Shown piece after piece: positions 36,073 to 44,751 of a stretch of 64,000 bases of DNA (within the stretch, counting starts at the first letter, position 1; each line of letters begins with the position of its first letter). Origin of the DNA: Nitrospirillum amazonense (GTDB lineage: Bacteria > Pseudomonadota > Alphaproteobacteria > Azospirillales > Azospirillaceae); the NCBI RefSeq assembly GCF_007828035.1, contig NZ_VITV01000002.1:558001-622000 (forward strand), given 5' to 3'. A model generated the notes under the pieces. It was given only the letters and a program-made list of their open reading frames with translations, did not search any database and was not told the DNA's origin. Made by a program: the position numbers and the translations under genes.

Positions 36073-36099
36073 CGCTGGCATAACTTGTTCATGCCAGCG
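36073..36099. terminator. Hairpin after purL
   Basis: CGCTGGCAT and ATGCCAGCG form a perfect 9-bp stem with a 9-base loop 11 bp past the purL stop. There is no U tract. It may be a weak terminator or RNA stability element, or the outer arm of the adjacent repeat. Confidence 0.45.
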
Positions 36100-36101
36100 T
36101 A

Positions 36102-36194
36102 GCCCGCGACTGCGGGCGCCGGAGCGAGTACCGCAGGGCGCAGCAAGGACAAGCCAAGGCCGCGGATGCGGCCGCCCGGCGCCTGAGGGAACAT
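36102..36194 (+). repeat. Structured intergenic repeat, copy B (upstream of bolA)
   Basis: This matches copy A at 23083-23190. Hairpin 1 is GCCCGC-GACT-GCGGGC (36102-36117) and hairpin 2 is GGCCGC-GGAT-GCGGCC (36158-36173). Both loops equal those of copy A, while one base pair per stem is exchanged on both sides. It ends CTGAGGGAACAT, 16 bp before the bolA start, in the same orientation relative to the downstream gene as copy A. Confidence 0.7.
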
Positions 36195-36210
36195 AGAAAG
36201 GAAATAACTT

Positions 36211-36447
36211 ATGGCCATGGACGCCTCTGAAATCGAGCGCCTGATCCGGGAAGGCATTCCGGGCGCCGAGGTGCGTATCGAGGATCTGCGGGGCGACGGC
36301 GACCATTATGCCGCCTACGTCACCGCGGCGGCCTTCAAGGGCAAGAGCCGGGTGGCGCAGCACCAGATGGTCTACGCGGCCCTTGGCGGCCGCATGGGCA
36401 ATGAACTGCACGCCCTGGCCCTGACCACGGCGGCCACGCAAGACTGA
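36211..36447 (+). CDS. bolA: BolA-family protein
   Basis: 78 residues, the short BolA form. ASEIERLIREGIPGAEVRIEDLRGDGDHYAAYVTAAAFKGKSRVAQHQMVYAALGGRM shows the class II KH-like fold and the conserved region before the FxGxxxVxxHxxVY motif (here FKGKSRVAQHQMVY). BolA proteins pair with CGFS glutaredoxins to carry or sense [2Fe-2S] clusters, and one is encoded next. The start follows GAAAGGAAATAACTT. Whether it is the BolA or IbaG type is not certain. Confidence 0.93.
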   Translation: MAMDASEIERLIREGIPGAEVRIEDLRGDGDHYAAYVTAAAFKGKSRVAQHQMVYAALGGRMGNELHALALTTAATQD

Positions 36448-36665
36448 TCCGCGAACATCGCGGGGCGATGCGCCGGCTATTCCCTCTGGACAGACGCCCG
36501 GCGCGCGCTCATTTATGATGGGTACACGTTGTTGGGTGAACCAAGCCGCCGCCAGCGGTATCATGGTCGCCAGCAACACCGGCCCCATTTGGCCGGCTTG
36601 GTTAGACCGCCGACCATCTTCCCCGCGTGAGGAAGGCGGCCCCGGCACCAGAGGATCGATCGTAC

Positions 36666-37004
36666 ATGGACAAGACCGTCGAAGAGCGCATCCGCCGCGA
36701 CATCACCGAAAACGACGTCGTGCTCTACATGAAGGGCACCCCCGTTTTCCCGCAGTGCGGCTTCTCCGCCGCCGTCGTGCAGGTGCTGAGCCACCTGGGC
36801 GTGAAGTTCAAGGGCATCGACATCCTGGTCGACCCGGCCCTGCGCCAGGGCATCAAGGAATTCACCAACTGGCCCACGATCCCGCAGCTGTATGTGAAGG
36901 GTGAGTTCGTGGGCGGTTGCGACATCATCCGGGACATGTATGAATCGGGTGAGCTGGTGCAGCTGCTGGCCGAGAAGGGCGTCGCCGCCCAGGCCGCCGC
37001 CTGA
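36666..37004 (+). CDS. grxD: Monothiol CGFS glutaredoxin (Grx4 type)
   Basis: 112 residues. YMKGTPVFPQCGFSAAVVQVL carries the CGFS cluster-ligating motif, and WPTIPQLYVKGEFVGGCDII the glutathione-binding TVP-like and GG motifs. It transfers [2Fe-2S] clusters together with the BolA-family partner upstream. ATG 36666 was chosen because the family begins at this position. An inverted-repeat terminator follows. Confidence 0.95.
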   Translation: MDKTVEERIRRDITENDVVLYMKGTPVFPQCGFSAAVVQVLSHLGVKFKGIDILVDPALRQGIKEFTNWPTIPQLYVKGEFVGGCDIIRDMYESGELVQLLAEKGVAAQAAA

Positions 37005-37027
37005 TCACCCAGGGCTGAAAATTGACG

Positions 37028-37068
37028 AAGGGCCGCCCCGGGATGCCGGGCGCGGCCCTTTCGCTTTA
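37028..37068 (+). terminator. Terminator of the grxD transcript
   Basis: AAGGGCCGC and GCGGCCCTT form a 9-bp outer stem continued by CCCGG/CCGGG with a small bulge (37028-37060), followed by a T-rich tail (TCGCTTT). It lies 24 bp after the grxD stop. Confidence 0.8.
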
Positions 37069-37129
37069 AGCACGCTGGAATGCCGCCTGACGCGGTCGCG
37101 GCGCCGTCCCTTTATGGAACACCAGGCCC

Positions 37130-37204
37130 TTAATGAAACATCAGATAGATGATGATCAGGACGGGTAACGGCACCCCCAGCAGCCATAACAGCCCATATC
37201 GCAT
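37130..37204 (-). CDS. 24-residue membrane peptide
   Basis: MRYGLLWLLGVPLPVLIIIY plus LMFH is a single hydrophobic helix with a PLP kink. A strong AAGGAG ribosome site lies 9 bp before the ATG at 37204, which argues for real translation. I recall similar very short 'LLWLLGxPxP' peptides in Proteobacteria but cannot name a family. It stands alone between grxD and a divergent small gene. Role unknown, possibly membrane-complex modulation. Confidence 0.6.
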   Translation of the reverse strand: MRYGLLWLLGVPLPVLIIIYLMFH

Positions 37205-37393
37205 CGCCGCGATCTCCTTGTATTTTGGTTCTCGATCTCTCAGTTCTTGAGAGCGGCCCCACACGACTGGGCCAACGCCGACTGAAACCTCGCGAAGCCG
37301 GGTTTTGTTCCAGGTGACGGCAATGAGAGTGTCGGAACAAAGATGGGGCGCGCCCCGTTTAAGTCGGGCTCGCCCCCAATCGCGGAGACACCG

Positions 37394-37684
37394 ATGGCGA
37401 AGAACGCCTGGATGCGCAATGGCTTCGACAGTTGGCTGCTGGGTATGGAAGCCTTGCAGGTCATCACCCTGCGCACCATGAAACTGGCGGCCGGCGGAGC
37501 CGCGGCGCAGACGGAGGCGCAACGCATGGTCAGCGAAAAGATCGCCGCCGGCCTGGACCTGCAGATGCGGGCGCTGACCGGCGGCCTGGGCGCCACCGCC
37601 GATGGCGCCGCCGCCAAGGTGCTGGCCCATTACCGCCGCAAGGTGCGCGCCAACCGCCGGCGCCTGAGCAAGGCCGCCAGCTGA
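37394..37684 (+). CDS. Small helical protein of unknown function (phasin-like)
   Basis: 96 residues from ATG 37394 after CGGAG. The sequence FDSWLLGMEALQVITLRTMKLAAGGAAAQTEAQRMVSEKIAAGLDLQMRAL is predicted to be nearly all helix with Ala/Met-rich faces. It ends in a basic tail, RRKVRANRRRLSKAAS. Such alphaproteobacterial proteins resemble phasins, but no granule or PHB gene is nearby. The upstream in-frame start at 37343 lacks a ribosome site. Confidence 0.72.
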   Translation: MAKNAWMRNGFDSWLLGMEALQVITLRTMKLAAGGAAAQTEAQRMVSEKIAAGLDLQMRALTGGLGATADGAAAKVLAHYRRKVRANRRRLSKAAS

Positions 37685-37712
37685 TCCCCTGCCGTCCTCC
37701 CACCCGGGCATC

Positions 37713-38801
37713 CTACCCGTGGCGGCGCCTCCGCAGCCGGTCCCAGGCCTTGCCCGCCTCACGCAGCACGCTGTACCAGCGCTCCCGCAGGCGCCACATC
37801 AGGGTGGGCTGGCTGGGCGCCTCCAGATACCCCAGGGACAAAAGCGTGGGCTCGATCAAGCGCACCACCTGGCGCCGCTGCCGGCGGTGGCGATGGTGCT
37901 TGCCGATCGCCCCCTTGCGCACGGAGGCGGACCGCCTCATCAGCGCGGCCTCGTCCGCCCCCTGCCCCATGAAGGTCAGGATGCGGCGGGAGGTGGGGAT
38001 GAAGTCCTGGCACAAATCCTCGTACCGGACCTCCAGGTAGCGTTCCTGCAGCATGGCGCCGTAGGTACGCCCCACCTCCACCGAATTCATCCAGTGCAGG
38101 GCGTTATAGACGTGCGGCCGGCGGACATAAGCGCGGTTGGTCATGGACAGGCCGCGCCAGCCCTGGATGTCGCCATTATTGAAGTAGACCTTGCGCCAGA
38201 AGCGGGCCTGAGGCGGCACATGGTCACTGAAGGCCACGTCCAGCCCATCGCGCAGCAGGTGGATGAAACGCGCCTCGGGGAAGACGGCGGCGATGATGGG
38301 GACGATGTAGGTCGTCTCGCACAGCTTCCAGCCCCAGGGCGAGTGCCCGTCATAGCCCGCCAGATGCTCCATCATCGCGGTGACGAACAGGGCCTCCAGG
38401 TCGGTGGGCCATTCCTGATCCCACAGCGCGTGGTAATCGGGGTAATAGTCCTCCACCAGCCGCTCGACCAGGGGCAGAATGGCCATGGCGTCGTTGGACT
38501 CGTTCAGCTTGCCGCCGATGAACACGCCCTGGTCGTCCAGCATCTGTGCCAGCAGCCGGCTGCCGGAATGCGACTTGTTATAGACGATCACCGGCGCCGG
38601 CAAATCAGCGAAGCGCCGCCGCAGCCGTTCTATCGTGCCAACCTGGCTGTGGACAGGCCGGGCGCGGGGGGACACCGGGGCACCGGCACGACTTTGACTG
38701 TCCCAATTCTTGGCATAGGCGTTCGACAAGACCAAATCCCCATTACAGTGATTGGGCGAACAGCACCGTCCACGGATCAATCCAGGCTGGGATGCGTCCA
38801 C
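37713..38801 (-). CDS. Sulfotransferase-fold protein
   Basis: 362 residues. VIVYNKSHSGSRLLAQML near residue 70 is the 5'-phosphosulfate loop (the P-loop-like site for PAPS), and FIHLLRDGLDVAFSDH is the 3'-phosphate block with Arg and Ser-like residues. RYLEVRYEDLCQD and a basic C-terminus follow. It would transfer sulfate from PAPS to a carbohydrate or other surface acceptor. The N-terminal 65 residues look variable, so the true start may lie downstream of 38801. It has no operon partner; neighbouring DNA upstream is AT-rich. Confidence 0.8.
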   Translation of the reverse strand: MDASQPGLIRGRCCSPNHCNGDLVLSNAYAKNWDSQSRAGAPVSPRARPVHSQVGTIERLRRRFADLPAPVIVYNKSHSGSRLLAQMLDDQGVFIGGKLNESNDAMAILPLVERLVEDYYPDYHALWDQEWPTDLEALFVTAMMEHLAGYDGHSPWGWKLCETTYIVPIIAAVFPEARFIHLLRDGLDVAFSDHVPPQARFWRKVYFNNGDIQGWRGLSMTNRAYVRRPHVYNALHWMNSVEVGRTYGAMLQERYLEVRYEDLCQDFIPTSRRILTFMGQGADEAALMRRSASVRKGAIGKHHRHRRQRRQVVRLIEPTLLSLGYLEAPSQPTLMWRLRERWYSVLREAGKAWDRLRRRRHG

Positions 38802-39205
38802 AAGTCACAGGTTCTCTTCGTGACTTTCCTGTTACGTTTGGAAATTAAAGATCCTGCTTTCATTTATGATCAAGGGGCGGATTCTTCCGTCTAGGATTCC
38901 AGTAACCCGGCCATCCATTAGATATACACGAAGCACGACCATCGTTATAGGTCACACAAAATAAGACTATCCATATTGCAAACATTATTTAATTTGGCCT
39001 AGGCCTTGGCCTGAACGCTGCCACATCCTTCCACCCAGGCGTGCACACGTCCGCCAACGCAAAGCCAGCAGGTTTAATTTTTTGGATAGGATAATGGCGG
39101 GCGGGCAGCCTCCGCCCAGGCATCTCTCAAGCGCAGGGCCGAGCTGCCGACAGGCGCAGAAGTCCGCCGGCGGGCAGACGGAACGCGGGGTTAAGGAACG
39201 CAGGA
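38802..39205. other. Gene-free interval
   Basis: About 400 bp between two minus-strand genes. The left 200 bp are AT-rich and could contain the sulfotransferase promoter. A GGCCTAGGCC palindrome lies near 38996-39005. No coding frame or RNA gene is supported. Confidence 0.4.
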
Positions 39206-39595
39206 CTATTTGCCGGGGGGCGGTTCCCACAGCTCGACCCGGTTGCCTTCCGGATCCATGACCCAGCCGAAGCGGCCGAATTCACTCTGCTCCACCCGCT
39301 CATCCACGGCGGCGCCGAAGGCCCGCAGCTGCGCCAGCATGGCATCCAGGTTGTCTACCCGGAAATTGATCATGAAGGGCGCCGTGGACGGGGCGAAGTA
39401 GGTGCTGTCCTCGGGGAACAGGCTCCACGCGGTGGTGCCCGGCCGGTCGGGACGCTGCCCCTCCGGCCAGCTGAACTTGGCGCCGGCGAAATACGGGCTG
39501 AGCGGAACGCCCAGGGCGTCGCGGTACCACGCGCTCAACGCCTTCACATCCCGCGCCTTCATGAAGACGCCGCCGATGCCCGTGACCCGTTCCAT
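39206..39595 (-). CDS. VOC-superfamily (glyoxalase/bleomycin-resistance fold) protein
   Basis: 129 residues from the ATG at 39595, which follows GGGGGAGCGGG. GIGGVFMKARDVKALSAWYRDALGVPLSP begins the first beta-alpha-beta-beta-beta module, and MDPEGNRVELWEPP ends the second, with the Glu expected to bind metal. VOC proteins include glyoxalases, dioxygenases and drug-binding proteins; this single-domain type is usually a small-molecule enzyme of unknown substrate. No partner gene. Confidence 0.88.
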   Translation of the reverse strand: MERVTGIGGVFMKARDVKALSAWYRDALGVPLSPYFAGAKFSWPEGQRPDRPGTTAWSLFPEDSTYFAPSTAPFMINFRVDNLDAMLAQLRAFGAAVDERVEQSEFGRFGWVMDPEGNRVELWEPPPGK

Positions 39596-39809
39596 CCCGC
39601 TCCCCCGCTGGCCCTGCCGGCCTCTGCTGGTGTGATGGCGCAGCATCGCATCGCTACAACCAAAAGAAAAGGCCACGCCCCGGATGGCCGCGCGGCAAAG
39701 AGGCGCGGGGCGGCGGGTATTCCCCCGTCGCCCTGACCTGAATCAAGGCCCCCGCCCCGGCATCGCGGCACACTAACCACCGCTTGAATACCGCATCCGC
39801 CCCGGTGCC

Positions 39810-42338
39810 ATGATGCCGCGTGACCCAGTTCCGACCGTCGGATTGTCCGCCACGGAAGCGGCACGGCGCCTGGCAGCCGAGGGCTACAACGAACTGCCCC
39901 GGCCGGACAGGCGCCCCTTCCTCCGCATCCTGCTGGGTATCCTGGCCGAACCCATGTTCGGCCTGCTGGTGGCCAGCGCCCTTATCTACCTGGTGCTGGG
40001 CGACCTGCGCGAAGGCCTGATGCTGGTGGCCTTCGCCACCGCGTCGGTCGGCATCGCCGCCGCCCAGGAAAGCCGGAGCGAGCGGGTGCTGGACACGCTG
40101 CGCACCCTGACCAGCCCCCGGGCCCAGGTGCTGCGCGATGGCGCGCGCGTCCGCATTCCGGGACGGGAGGTCGTGCCCGGCGACATCGTGTTCCTGGAGG
40201 AAGGCGACCGGGTGCCGGCCGACATCCACCTCCTGTCCACCCAGGATCTGGAGGTGGATGAATCCCTGTTGACCGGGGAATCGGCGCCGGTGCGCAAACG
40301 CCCCGGCGGCCCGGACGACGCTGCCGCCGCCCCGGGGGGCGACGACCTGCCCCTGGCCTTTTCCGGCACCCTGGTGGTGCGCGGCCGCGGCTGCGGCGCC
40401 ACCGTCGCCACCGGCCGTCACAGCGAAATCGGCAAGATCGGTCTGGCCCTTGGAGGCATCCATCCGGAGCCCACCCGCCTGAACCGGCAGACGCGCCGCC
40501 TGGTCCGCGGCGTGGCCGTGGCCGGGCTGGCCGTCAGCGTCCTGGTCATGGTGCTTTACGGCCTGGCGCGGGGAAGCTGGCTGCAAGGCGCGCTCGCCGG
40601 ATTGGCCGTGACCATGTCGATGATCCCGGAGGAGTTCCCCCTGGTGCTGACCGTGTTCATGGTCATGGGGGCGTGGCGCCTGTCGCGGGCGCGGGTCCTG
40701 ACCCGCCGCGCCGCCGCGATCGAGGCGCTGGGCGCCGCCACGGTGCTGTGCACGGACAAGACCGGAACCCTGACGCAAAACCGCATGGCCATCGCCGAGA
40801 TGCGGGACGCCGGCGACTTGGCGCGACGCCTGACGCCTGGTGATACAGAGGCCGCCGCCACCCGCACACTGGTGTGGCATGGCATCCTGGCCAGCGCCCC
40901 CAACCCGTTCGATCCCATGGAGCGCGCCTTCCGCGACCTGGGCCAACGCCTGGGCCTGCACCCGCCGGAGCCCTCCTGGGTCCTGGTGCGGGAACATGGG
41001 CTGGAGCCGGGCCTGCCGGCGGTGACCCAGGTCTGGCAGCCGCCGCAGGGCGGGGCCATCGTGGCGGCCAAGGGCGCGCCGGAGGCGGTGGCGGCGCTGT
41101 GCCGGCTGGACCCGCACGCGCATGCGGCGATGCTGCGCGCTGTGGACGGCCTGGCCCGCGACGGCATGCGCGTGCTGGCCGTCGCCGGCGGCGAGACGCC
41201 AGTCCCCCTGCCCGCCGACCGCCGCGATTATCCTTGCCACCTGCTGGGCCTGGTGGGTTTCAGCGATCCGCTGCGGGCGGAGGTGCCGGCGGCGGTGCGG
41301 GATTGCCTGTCGGCGGGCGTCCGCGTGGTGATGATCACGGGGGATTATCCCGAAACCGCCCGCGCCATCGCCGTCCAGGCCGGCCTGGCCGACGGCCTGG
41401 TCACCGGGGCGGAACTGGACGGCCTGCCGCCCCGGGAACAGGCGGCGCGCATCCGGGGGGCCGCCCTGTTCGCCCGCACCCGCCCCGCGCACAAGCTGGC
41501 GATCGTGAAGGCCCTGCAGGCGGACGGCCAGATCGTGGCCATGACCGGGGACGGCGTGAACGACGCGCCATCGCTGAAGGCGGCGGACATCGGCATCGCC
41601 ATGGGCGGCCGTGGCACGGATGTCGCGCGCGAGGCGGCGTCCCTGGTGCTGCTGGACGACGACTTCGGGTCCATCGTCCACACCATCCGGCTGGGACGGC
41701 GCATCTATGACAACCTGCGCAAGGCCATGGGGTACATCCTGGCGGTCCACGTGCCCATTGCCGGCCTGGCGCTGCTGCCGCTGGCGCTGGACCTGCCGCT
41801 GCTGCTGACCCCCGTGCACATCGCCTTCCTGGAAATGGTGATCGACCCCGTCTGCTCCATCGTCTTCGAAGCGGAACGGTCGGAGGCGGACATCATGCGC
41901 CGGCCACCCCGCCCGCCGGGCAGCACCCTGTTTTCCCGCGCGCTGGTGCTGTGGAGCCTGGCCCAGGGCATCGTCGCCTTCGCCGTCGTGGCGGTGCTGT
42001 TCATGGCGGCCTTGAACGGCGGCATGCCGGCCGACCAGGCCCGCGCGCTGGCCTTCGTCGCCCTCATGCTGATCAATTTCGGCCTGGTGCTGGTCAACCG
42101 CTCCTTCGCGGCGTCGCCGCTGACGGCGCTGCTGCGGCCCAACACCGCGCTATGGACGGTGCTGGCGGTCATGGGCGCGGTCATGGCGGCCACCCTCGCC
42201 TGGCCGCCCGCGGCCGCCCTGTTCGCCTTCGGGCCCCTGCATGCCGACGACCTGGCCGTGGCCTTCGCCGCCGCCGTCGTCATGGTGCTGGCCCTGGAGA
42301 TGGTGAAGCCCCTTTGGGCCGATCACCTGCGCCGTTGA
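39810..42338 (+). CDS. P-type cation-transporting ATPase (P2, Ca2+-ATPase-like)
   Basis: 842 residues. LTGES is in the actuator domain, CTDKTGTLTQNRM has phosphorylated Asp316, and MTGDGVNDAPSLKAADIGIAMG is the hinge. MIPEEFPLVLTVFMVMG in M4 replaces the PEGLP motif of calcium pumps; PEEFP occurs in a bacterial subgroup of calcium or other cation exporters. The N-terminal cation-ATPase domain (SATEAARRLAAEGYNEL) is present and there are no heavy-metal-binding domains. The ion is uncertain. The cytochrome b561 gene starts 18 bp downstream, probably in the same operon. Confidence 0.93.
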   Translation: MMPRDPVPTVGLSATEAARRLAAEGYNELPRPDRRPFLRILLGILAEPMFGLLVASALIYLVLGDLREGLMLVAFATASVGIAAAQESRSERVLDTLRTLTSPRAQVLRDGARVRIPGREVVPGDIVFLEEGDRVPADIHLLSTQDLEVDESLLTGESAPVRKRPGGPDDAAAAPGGDDLPLAFSGTLVVRGRGCGATVATGRHSEIGKIGLALGGIHPEPTRLNRQTRRLVRGVAVAGLAVSVLVMVLYGLARGSWLQGALAGLAVTMSMIPEEFPLVLTVFMVMGAWRLSRARVLTRRAAAIEALGAATVLCTDKTGTLTQNRMAIAEMRDAGDLARRLTPGDTEAAATRTLVWHGILASAPNPFDPMERAFRDLGQRLGLHPPEPSWVLVREHGLEPGLPAVTQVWQPPQGGAIVAAKGAPEAVAALCRLDPHAHAAMLRAVDGLARDGMRVLAVAGGETPVPLPADRRDYPCHLLGLVGFSDPLRAEVPAAVRDCLSAGVRVVMITGDYPETARAIAVQAGLADGLVTGAELDGLPPREQAARIRGAALFARTRPAHKLAIVKALQADGQIVAMTGDGVNDAPSLKAADIGIAMGGRGTDVAREAASLVLLDDDFGSIVHTIRLGRRIYDNLRKAMGYILAVHVPIAGLALLPLALDLPLLLTPVHIAFLEMVIDPVCSIVFEAERSEADIMRRPPRPPGSTLFSRALVLWSLAQGIVAFAVVAVLFMAALNGGMPADQARALAFVALMLINFGLVLVNRSFAASPLTALLRPNTALWTVLAVMGAVMAATLAWPPAAALFAFGPLHADDLAVAFAAAVVMVLALEMVKPLWADHLRR

Positions 42339-42356
42339 CCTGGAAGGAGGAAACAG

Positions 42357-42911
42357 ATGGATCGCACACCCTTGGCCGAGTACGGCGGCGCCATGAAGGG
42401 GTTCCACTGGTTGGTGGTGGCCCTGCTGGTGGTGCAATACGCTTTGGGCTGGACCATGCCGGAGCTGCGCCGCGGCATGCCGCCGGAGGGCCTGGTCAAC
42501 CTGCACCTGTCCTTCGGCGTGGCCATCGGCGCGATCATGGCCCTGCGCCTGGCCTGGCGGGTGCTGACGCCCCAGCCGCCGGCCAATTCCAGCCTGCCCC
42601 GCTGGCAGCATAGGGCGGCGACGGCCGTCCACGGCCTGCTGTACCTGCTGGTCTTCGCCCTGGTGCTGACCGGATGGGCCGACGCGTCGCGGCGCGGCTG
42701 GCCCGTGACCCTGTTCGGCATCCTGGACCTGCCGGCCCTGGTGGCCACGGGCTCCACCGTCGGCCGGGCCTTGGGCGAAGTGCATGAAACCCTGGTGACC
42801 GTGCTGCTGCTCCTGGTCGGCCTGCACGTGGCCGCCGTGGCCGCCCATGTCGTGCTGTGGCGTGACCGGATCATGGACCGCATGACGCCCCGTCTCCGCC
42901 ACCGGAGCTGA
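42357..42911 (+). CDS. Cytochrome b561-type membrane protein
   Basis: 184 residues with four membrane helices. His in GFHWLVVALL, NLHLSFGVAIG, TAVHGLLYLLVF and VHETLVTVLLLL or GLHVAAVAAH are placed to bind two b-type hemes in the prokaryotic cytochrome b561 family (PF01292). It passes electrons from quinol, often to reduce superoxide or other acceptors. A perfect AAGGAGG site precedes the ATG. It follows the P-type ATPase directly, so redox-coupled ion handling is possible (inference). Confidence 0.9.
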   Translation: MDRTPLAEYGGAMKGFHWLVVALLVVQYALGWTMPELRRGMPPEGLVNLHLSFGVAIGAIMALRLAWRVLTPQPPANSSLPRWQHRAATAVHGLLYLLVFALVLTGWADASRRGWPVTLFGILDLPALVATGSTVGRALGEVHETLVTVLLLLVGLHVAAVAAHVVLWRDRIMDRMTPRLRHRS

Positions 42912-42950
42912 TGGCCCGGGCCGCGCCAGCCGGGTCGCGCCAAAAGAAAA

Positions 42951-42974
42951 GGCCGCGTCCCGAGGGGCGCGGCC
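42951..42974 (-). terminator. rpsD terminator
   Basis: An 11-bp GC-rich stem (42951-42961 with 42964-42974, one T-G wobble, GA loop) is followed on the minus strand by TTTTCTTTT, a canonical intrinsic terminator for rpsD. It also lies after the cytochrome b561 stop. Confidence 0.88.
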
Positions 42975-43004
42975 TGATCTTGTCGGTTCCCGGAGGACCC
43001 TGGA

Positions 43005-43619
43005 TTAGCGCGAGTAGTACTCGACCACCAGGTTCGGTTCCATGGTCACCGGGTACGGCACGTCGGCCAGGTTCGGGGCGCGGACGAAGGTGCCCTTCAG
43101 CGCGCCGGTATCGACCTGCACGTACTCGGGGATGTCGCGCTCACCCGAGGCGGCGGCCTCCAGGATGATGGCGAACTGCTTGGCCTTCTGACGGACCTCG
43201 ATCACGTCGCCGTCCTTCACGCGGTAGGAGGCGATGTTCAGGCGCTTGCCGTTCACCAGGATGTGGCCGTGGTTGATGATCTGGCGCGACGCGAACGGCG
43301 TCGGCGCGAACTTCATGCGGTAGACCACGGCGTCCAGACGACGCTCCAGCAGCTGGATCAGGTTCTCGCCGGTGTCGCCCTTGCGACGGACGGCTTCCTG
43401 GTAGATGCGGCGGAACTGGCGCTCGCCGATGTTGGCGTAGTAGCCCTTCAGCTTCTGCTTGGCCATCAGCTGCAGGCCGAAGTCGGACGGCTTCTTGCGG
43501 CGCTGACCGTGCTGGCCGGGGCCGTATTCGCGGCGGTTGACCGGGCTCTTGGCACGGCCCCACAGGTTGACGCCAAGGCGGCGGTCAATCTTGTACTTGG
43601 ACTCTAAACGCTTGCTCAT
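43005..43619 (-). CDS. rpsD: 30S ribosomal protein S4
   Basis: 204 residues starting [46 protein letters not shown] and the S4 RNA-binding domain ([32 protein letters not shown]) are conserved. S4 starts assembly of the 30S body and autoregulates in many bacteria. ATG 43619 is the family start; a longer upstream frame is spurious. It is monocistronic with a strong terminator. Confidence 0.98.
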   Translation of the reverse strand: MSKRLESKYKIDRRLGVNLWGRAKSPVNRREYGPGQHGQRRKKPSDFGLQLMAKQKLKGYYANIGERQFRRIYQEAVRRKGDTGENLIQLLERRLDAVVYRMKFAPTPFASRQIINHGHILVNGKRLNIASYRVKDGDVIEVRQKAKQFAIILEAAASGERDIPEYVQVDTGALKGTFVRAPNLADVPYPVTMEPNLVVEYYSR

Positions 43620-43883
43620 CTCTAAGCTCCAGAGTGCCGCTGTCGCGGCTTGTTGTCCCGGTAGTTCCATGGCGCCCCTATCCGGCAACAATCCGGATCG
43701 GAACCCATGGACGGGGACAAGGGGAGAGATCCCCGGACCCACCTTCCCGGGAAGGGAAGGCCGGCACTATAAGCACGACGCCGGCCAAGTCAACGGAAAC
43801 CGCAGCCCATGCACCGGCGCCGGCCGCAGGCGGCCCATGCGGCGCCGGTTTAGCGGATCGTGCGGAAGGAGGGCAAGAGGCGC

Positions 43884-43914
43884 TTGCACCGGACCTTGGG
43901 TCCGGTTCTACGCT
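43884..43914 (+). promoter_or_regulatory. MerR-type promoter with 19-bp spacer and perfect operator
   Basis: TTGCAC (43884-43889) and TACGCT (43909-43914) are separated by 19 bp, the long spacer characteristic of MerR-controlled promoters. The perfect inverted repeat ACCGGACC-TTG-GGTCCGGT (43888-43906) fills the spacer. The predicted start of transcription, 6-7 bp after the -10, falls at the ATG of the MerR gene at 43921. Confidence 0.8.
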
Positions 43915-43920
43915 GGCCTT

Positions 43921-44751
43921 ATGGACCAGAGAAAGCCCCCCGCCACCGCCGGCCTCGGCCCCGGCGACGTCGCCGCCAAACTGGGCGTCACGCCCAAGGC
44001 GTTGCGCGTCTATGAACGCGCCGGCCTGCTGACGCCCGAACGGCGGGCCGGCGGCTGGCGCCGCTATACCCGCGAGGACTTGGCACGGCTGCACCAGATC
44101 CTGGCGCTGAAAGGCCTGGGCCTGTCGCTACGCCAGATCGGCGAGGTGCTGGCCGGGCATGGCGCCGATCTGGCCCAAATCGTGGACCTGCAAAGCCGCC
44201 ATCTGGAGAAGCAGATCGCGGCGCTGCGCCAGCGCCTGGACGCCGTGACGCACGCCCGTCAGCGGCTGGCGGCGGGCGAGCTCCTGTCGGTGGATGAACT
44301 GATCAACCTGGCCCGCCAGGCCACCGCCCCCCAGACGCTGACCACCGACGACGTGCGCCGCCTGCTGACCGAGTTGGCGGAGGGCCGGGGCCTGGAGCCG
44401 GAGATCGCTCGCCTGCGCGTGTCGATGGCGGAACGGCTGATGGGCACGGGCGTGGACCTGCCCACCTTGCGCCACCGCATCTCGCAGGCGCTGACCACCG
44501 CCGACCGCCTGCGCCAGGCCAACCACACCGCCGCGTCACCAGCCGTGCGGGAACTGGCGCGGGAGTGGCGGGAGATCGTGGCCCTGGTGGGGGAAGCCGA
44601 CGGCGAGGCGCTGTCCGCCACCTTCGGAACCGACATGCGGCAGCTGGCCCAGGACTTCCAGACCGCCTCCCCCCTGTCGGCCGCCTTCGCCTTCCTGACC
44701 GAAGCGTTGGCCACCACGCCGCCCACGACCTTGCCGGGAGAGAAAGCATGA
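43921..44751 (+). CDS. MerR-family transcriptional regulator
   Basis: 276 residues. GPGDVAAKLGVTPKALRVYERAGLLTPERRAGGWRRYTREDLARLHQI is the MerR DNA-binding domain, followed by LGLSLRQIGEVL and a long dimerisation helix (ESxxLQSRHLEKQIAALRQRL type). The remaining 150 residues form a helical effector domain like those of drug- or stress-sensing TipAL/BmrR-type regulators, without the Cys set of metal sensors. No ribosome site precedes the ATG; the promoter geometry predicts a leaderless mRNA. Its TGA overlaps the next gene's ATG (ATGA), so the membrane protein is its regulated partner. Confidence 0.9.
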   Translation: MDQRKPPATAGLGPGDVAAKLGVTPKALRVYERAGLLTPERRAGGWRRYTREDLARLHQILALKGLGLSLRQIGEVLAGHGADLAQIVDLQSRHLEKQIAALRQRLDAVTHARQRLAAGELLSVDELINLARQATAPQTLTTDDVRRLLTELAEGRGLEPEIARLRVSMAERLMGTGVDLPTLRHRISQALTTADRLRQANHTAASPAVRELAREWREIVALVGEADGEALSATFGTDMRQLAQDFQTASPLSAAFAFLTEALATTPPTTLPGEKA

